Source: Engraulis encrasicolus
Lineage: Eukaryota; Chordata; Actinopteri; Clupeiformes; Engraulidae
Direction of reading: 5' to 3'
NCBI RefSeq assembly: GCF_034702125.1
Contig: NW_026945687.1
Coordinates: 882,851-946,850, forward strand
Length of the DNA: 64,000 bases
Each line of letters starts with the position of its first letter. The first letter of the stretch is position 1. Positions 62,449 to 64,000 of the stretch are shown one piece after another. The notes beneath the pieces are model-generated. The model did not search any database. It was not told the origin of the DNA and was given only the letters and a program-made list of their open reading frames with translations. The position numbers and the translations under genes are program-made.

Positions 62449-62925
62449 TGTTGTGGACAGATTTTTGGGTCGAGAATGTGATTGACATGCTGGGTTGGTG
62501 ACGTGCGTAGAGTGGGTCACGTGGTGATTAAAGTTTGGTATATCACCTGGGCTTCTTGAGAATGATGGTGGTAGTAGTAGTGAGTAGGTGTTTGGGGGAA
62601 AGCCTACATTTTGTTGACCGCTCCTTGTACACGCTACACCGCTTTTAACCACGCTACTCGGTGCACTTTATGTCCTGTTTGCACAGCGCACTTTCACTCC
62701 TTGCACGGTTTGCACACCTGTGACATCGATTGAATGTCTGGATTTTAATGGTCATGGATGAAGCACTGTGAACCTTTTACCTCGAATATGTAAACCTCAA
62801 TAAACGGAAGAAAACGGAAACGTGGATCTACCTGAAGCCTTTTGTACATCGGCGCGTCGAGCAAACCTTTCCCCTAATTCAGCTACTCGGCGACTAAAAT
62901 ATTTGCTTGATACGTCGCCACAACA
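62449..62925 (+). repeat. 3' LTR of the BEL/Pao element
   Basis: 477 bp; same ends as the 5' LTR. It lacks 19 bases (GGCCTTAATAAGAACCGCT) that lie between ACCGCT repeats in the 5' copy. Confidence 0.95.
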
Positions 62926-63047
62926 CAGTTAAAGCACAGTCTTTCTGACTTGCAGTGGGTGACAGTTGAGTGCTTACTGTCATTGCAGACATGGCAGGCC
63001 TTCTCATGACGGCCACCTTGGAATCCACGACCATGGGGATCCATTGA
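62926..63047 (-). pseudogene. Ty3/gypsy-type gag, upstream zinc-knuckle part
   Basis: On the minus strand: SMDPHGRGFQGGRHEKACHV, then a CNDSKHSTVTHC knuckle-like segment and KSERLCFN, ending at the BEL target CAGTT. Joined over the target duplication to 56992 downward, C-x2-C-x4-H-x4-C is completed. Upstream (higher coordinates) the frame meets a stop within three codons, so the rest of gag is missing or spliced. Confidence 0.75.
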
Positions 63048-63230
63048 CTTTCACAAGCTTAGCGAGATATAACCTCTTTTAACTTGTCTTAAAGCAAGAC
63101 AACGCTTAACTTGAAAAATAAGACACTGTTCTACCTTCCATTTAATTTCATGCATCAATTTAGTATGGCACATCATATCATATGGTGAATACCGCCACCT
63201 AGTGGATTTTCTCGCGGTACTGCGCCTTAA
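63048..63230. other. unassigned
   Basis: No gene; possible remnant of the Ty3-type element or flank. Confidence 0.5.
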
Positions 63231-63930
63231 CCCTATCCAGACCGGGCTTTTTTGGCATACCTGGGACCGGGGGGGGGCTCTTTTGGCCCCCACCTCATAA
63301 CTTAGGAACCGAATGGCGTATGGCCACCAAACTCGGAGGAGATGATCGTCAGCCCAAAATCTATGATTGACATCAGTTTGGTGTCATTATTGGGTATTAT
63401 GACGTCATTATGACATCATTTCCTGATTTTATTGCCCAAAATGTCACCGTGATGTATTTTCCATCTAACTTGGGTAATGCACATCAATTGTAGTTATTAT
63501 GTGCATCAGACCACTTCAAATGTAGACAAGGGTTTCTGATGCTAATGAAAATGTAAAAAATATGAAAAATTGTGTGACAAAATCACGTCGTAGATATGGC
63601 AAAGCGGCTTCAGTTTCGTATAACATAGCCGCAAGCATTCAGCCCTCAACAACAGGATATATTATTACCAAATTTGCAGGCCATGATCTACATAAGACAC
63701 ACAAGCAATGAGAAATAAAAAGAAGAAATAAAATTGAGCTGAAATTTGCATTGGGAAAGGTAAAAGTAGGTATTTGATGATGTCATCAAATTAGCATAAA
63801 TTAGCATAAATTAGCAACATTTTATAATAATTAATTTAGCAAATATTATATTTGGTTAAGTTATGCTAATGTAATGGAATAACTATCCAATAAGTAGTAC
63901 GCAATAAGGAGGGTACACTGATGAGACTCA
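63231..63930. mobile_element. left part of a piggyBac-type (TTAA) element
   Basis: TTAA at 63227-63230 precedes CCCTATCCAGACCGGGC, of the same style as the other TTAA element ends here, with a G/C-rich subterminal stretch around GGGGGCTCTTTTGGCCCCC. No right end is found before the telomeric repeats. AT-rich and non-coding. Confidence 0.55.
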
Positions 63931-64000
63931 GGGTTAGGGTTAGGGTTAGGTTAGGGTTGGGGTTAGGGTTAGGGTTAGGGTTAGGGTATAGGGGTTAGGG
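63931..64000 (+). repeat. telomeric (TTAGGG)n array with variants
   Basis: GGGTTA units fill the last 70 bases, with variant units (TTAGG, TTGGGG, TATAGGGG). The G-rich strand runs toward the right end, as at the 3' end of a chromosome. It may be the proximal, degenerate part of a telomere or an interstitial telomeric stretch; the window stops inside it. Confidence 0.93.

Larger units (their letters stand above)
56993..62925 (+). mobile_element. young BEL/Pao LTR retrotransposon, internally deleted
   Basis: LTRs of 495 and 477 bp (TG...CA) are flanked by a perfect 5-bp duplication CAGTT (56988-56992, 62926-62930). The LTRs differ only by one substitution each at two or three sites, a 1-bp indel and a 19-bp deletion between ACCGCT repeats in the right copy. 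The internal region codes for Gag, protease, a piece of RT and piece(s) around integrase, but not the RT palm, RNase H or integrase core. It must have used proteins supplied by another copy. Confidence 0.93.

Overview
The window reads as subtelomeric or chromosome-end DNA of a teleost fish. The basis is the combination of piggyBac, hAT, Tc1, L1/Tx1-like and L2/Rex-like LINEs, BEL/Pao and Ty3-like retroelements, a tRNA-derived SINE with an L2-type tail, long (CA)n tracts, and a terminal TTAGGG array at 63931-64000 oriented toward the right end. No complete ordinary host gene is present. The species was not identified.

Layout. 1-342 is the C-terminal end of a piggyBac transposase, followed by two (CA)n blocks. 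2.4-4.0 kb holds candidate minus-strand exons, one exon-plus-intron segment being duplicated, with a small hAT inserted in one copy. 6.3-8.4 kb is a hAT element containing a TTAA (piggyBac-type) element; another TTAA element lies at 9.2-10.5 kb. 10.7-12.9 kb holds a hAT MITE, a SINE and decayed minus-strand exons, including a THAP half-domain with a stop in place of a zinc ligand. 12952-24842 is a five-layer nest: a long-inverted-repeat element was hit in its left arm by a TTAA element, itself hit by an LTR retroelement, and in its right arm by a Tc1 element (intact transposase), itself hit by a further TTAA element.

25.9-36.5 kb is an AT-rich MITE and an L1/Tx1-like LINE whose reverse-transcriptase module is present four times in tandem (period about 1.78 kb). 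37.1-38.7 kb holds exons of a THAP-domain gene on the minus strand. 39.6-44.6 kb holds an unrecognised 3' coding exon on the minus strand, interrupted by a TTAA element that contains a Tc1-like element, which contains a hAT. Two arrays of a 218-bp repeat with palindromic GGGTCTATTTAGACCC follow. 46.7-49.7 kb is a degraded BEL/Pao element (minus) with a LINE 3' end inserted.

50.9-54.3 kb is an L2/Rex-type LINE with an uninterrupted endonuclease-RT frame and a (CA)n-rich tail. 55.0-56.3 kb is an inverted-repeat element. 56.4-63.05 kb is a Ty3-type gag-protease fragment (minus) split inside its zinc knuckle by a young BEL/Pao element that has near-identical LTRs and a perfect 5-bp target duplication but lacks the RT and integrase cores. 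A last TTAA element start (63231) runs into telomeric repeats.

There is no operon-like cooperation here. The interest lies in the order of insertions, recent tandem amplification, non-autonomous elements, and host-like exons broken by elements. All family calls come from reading motifs and termini by eye; no database search was made.
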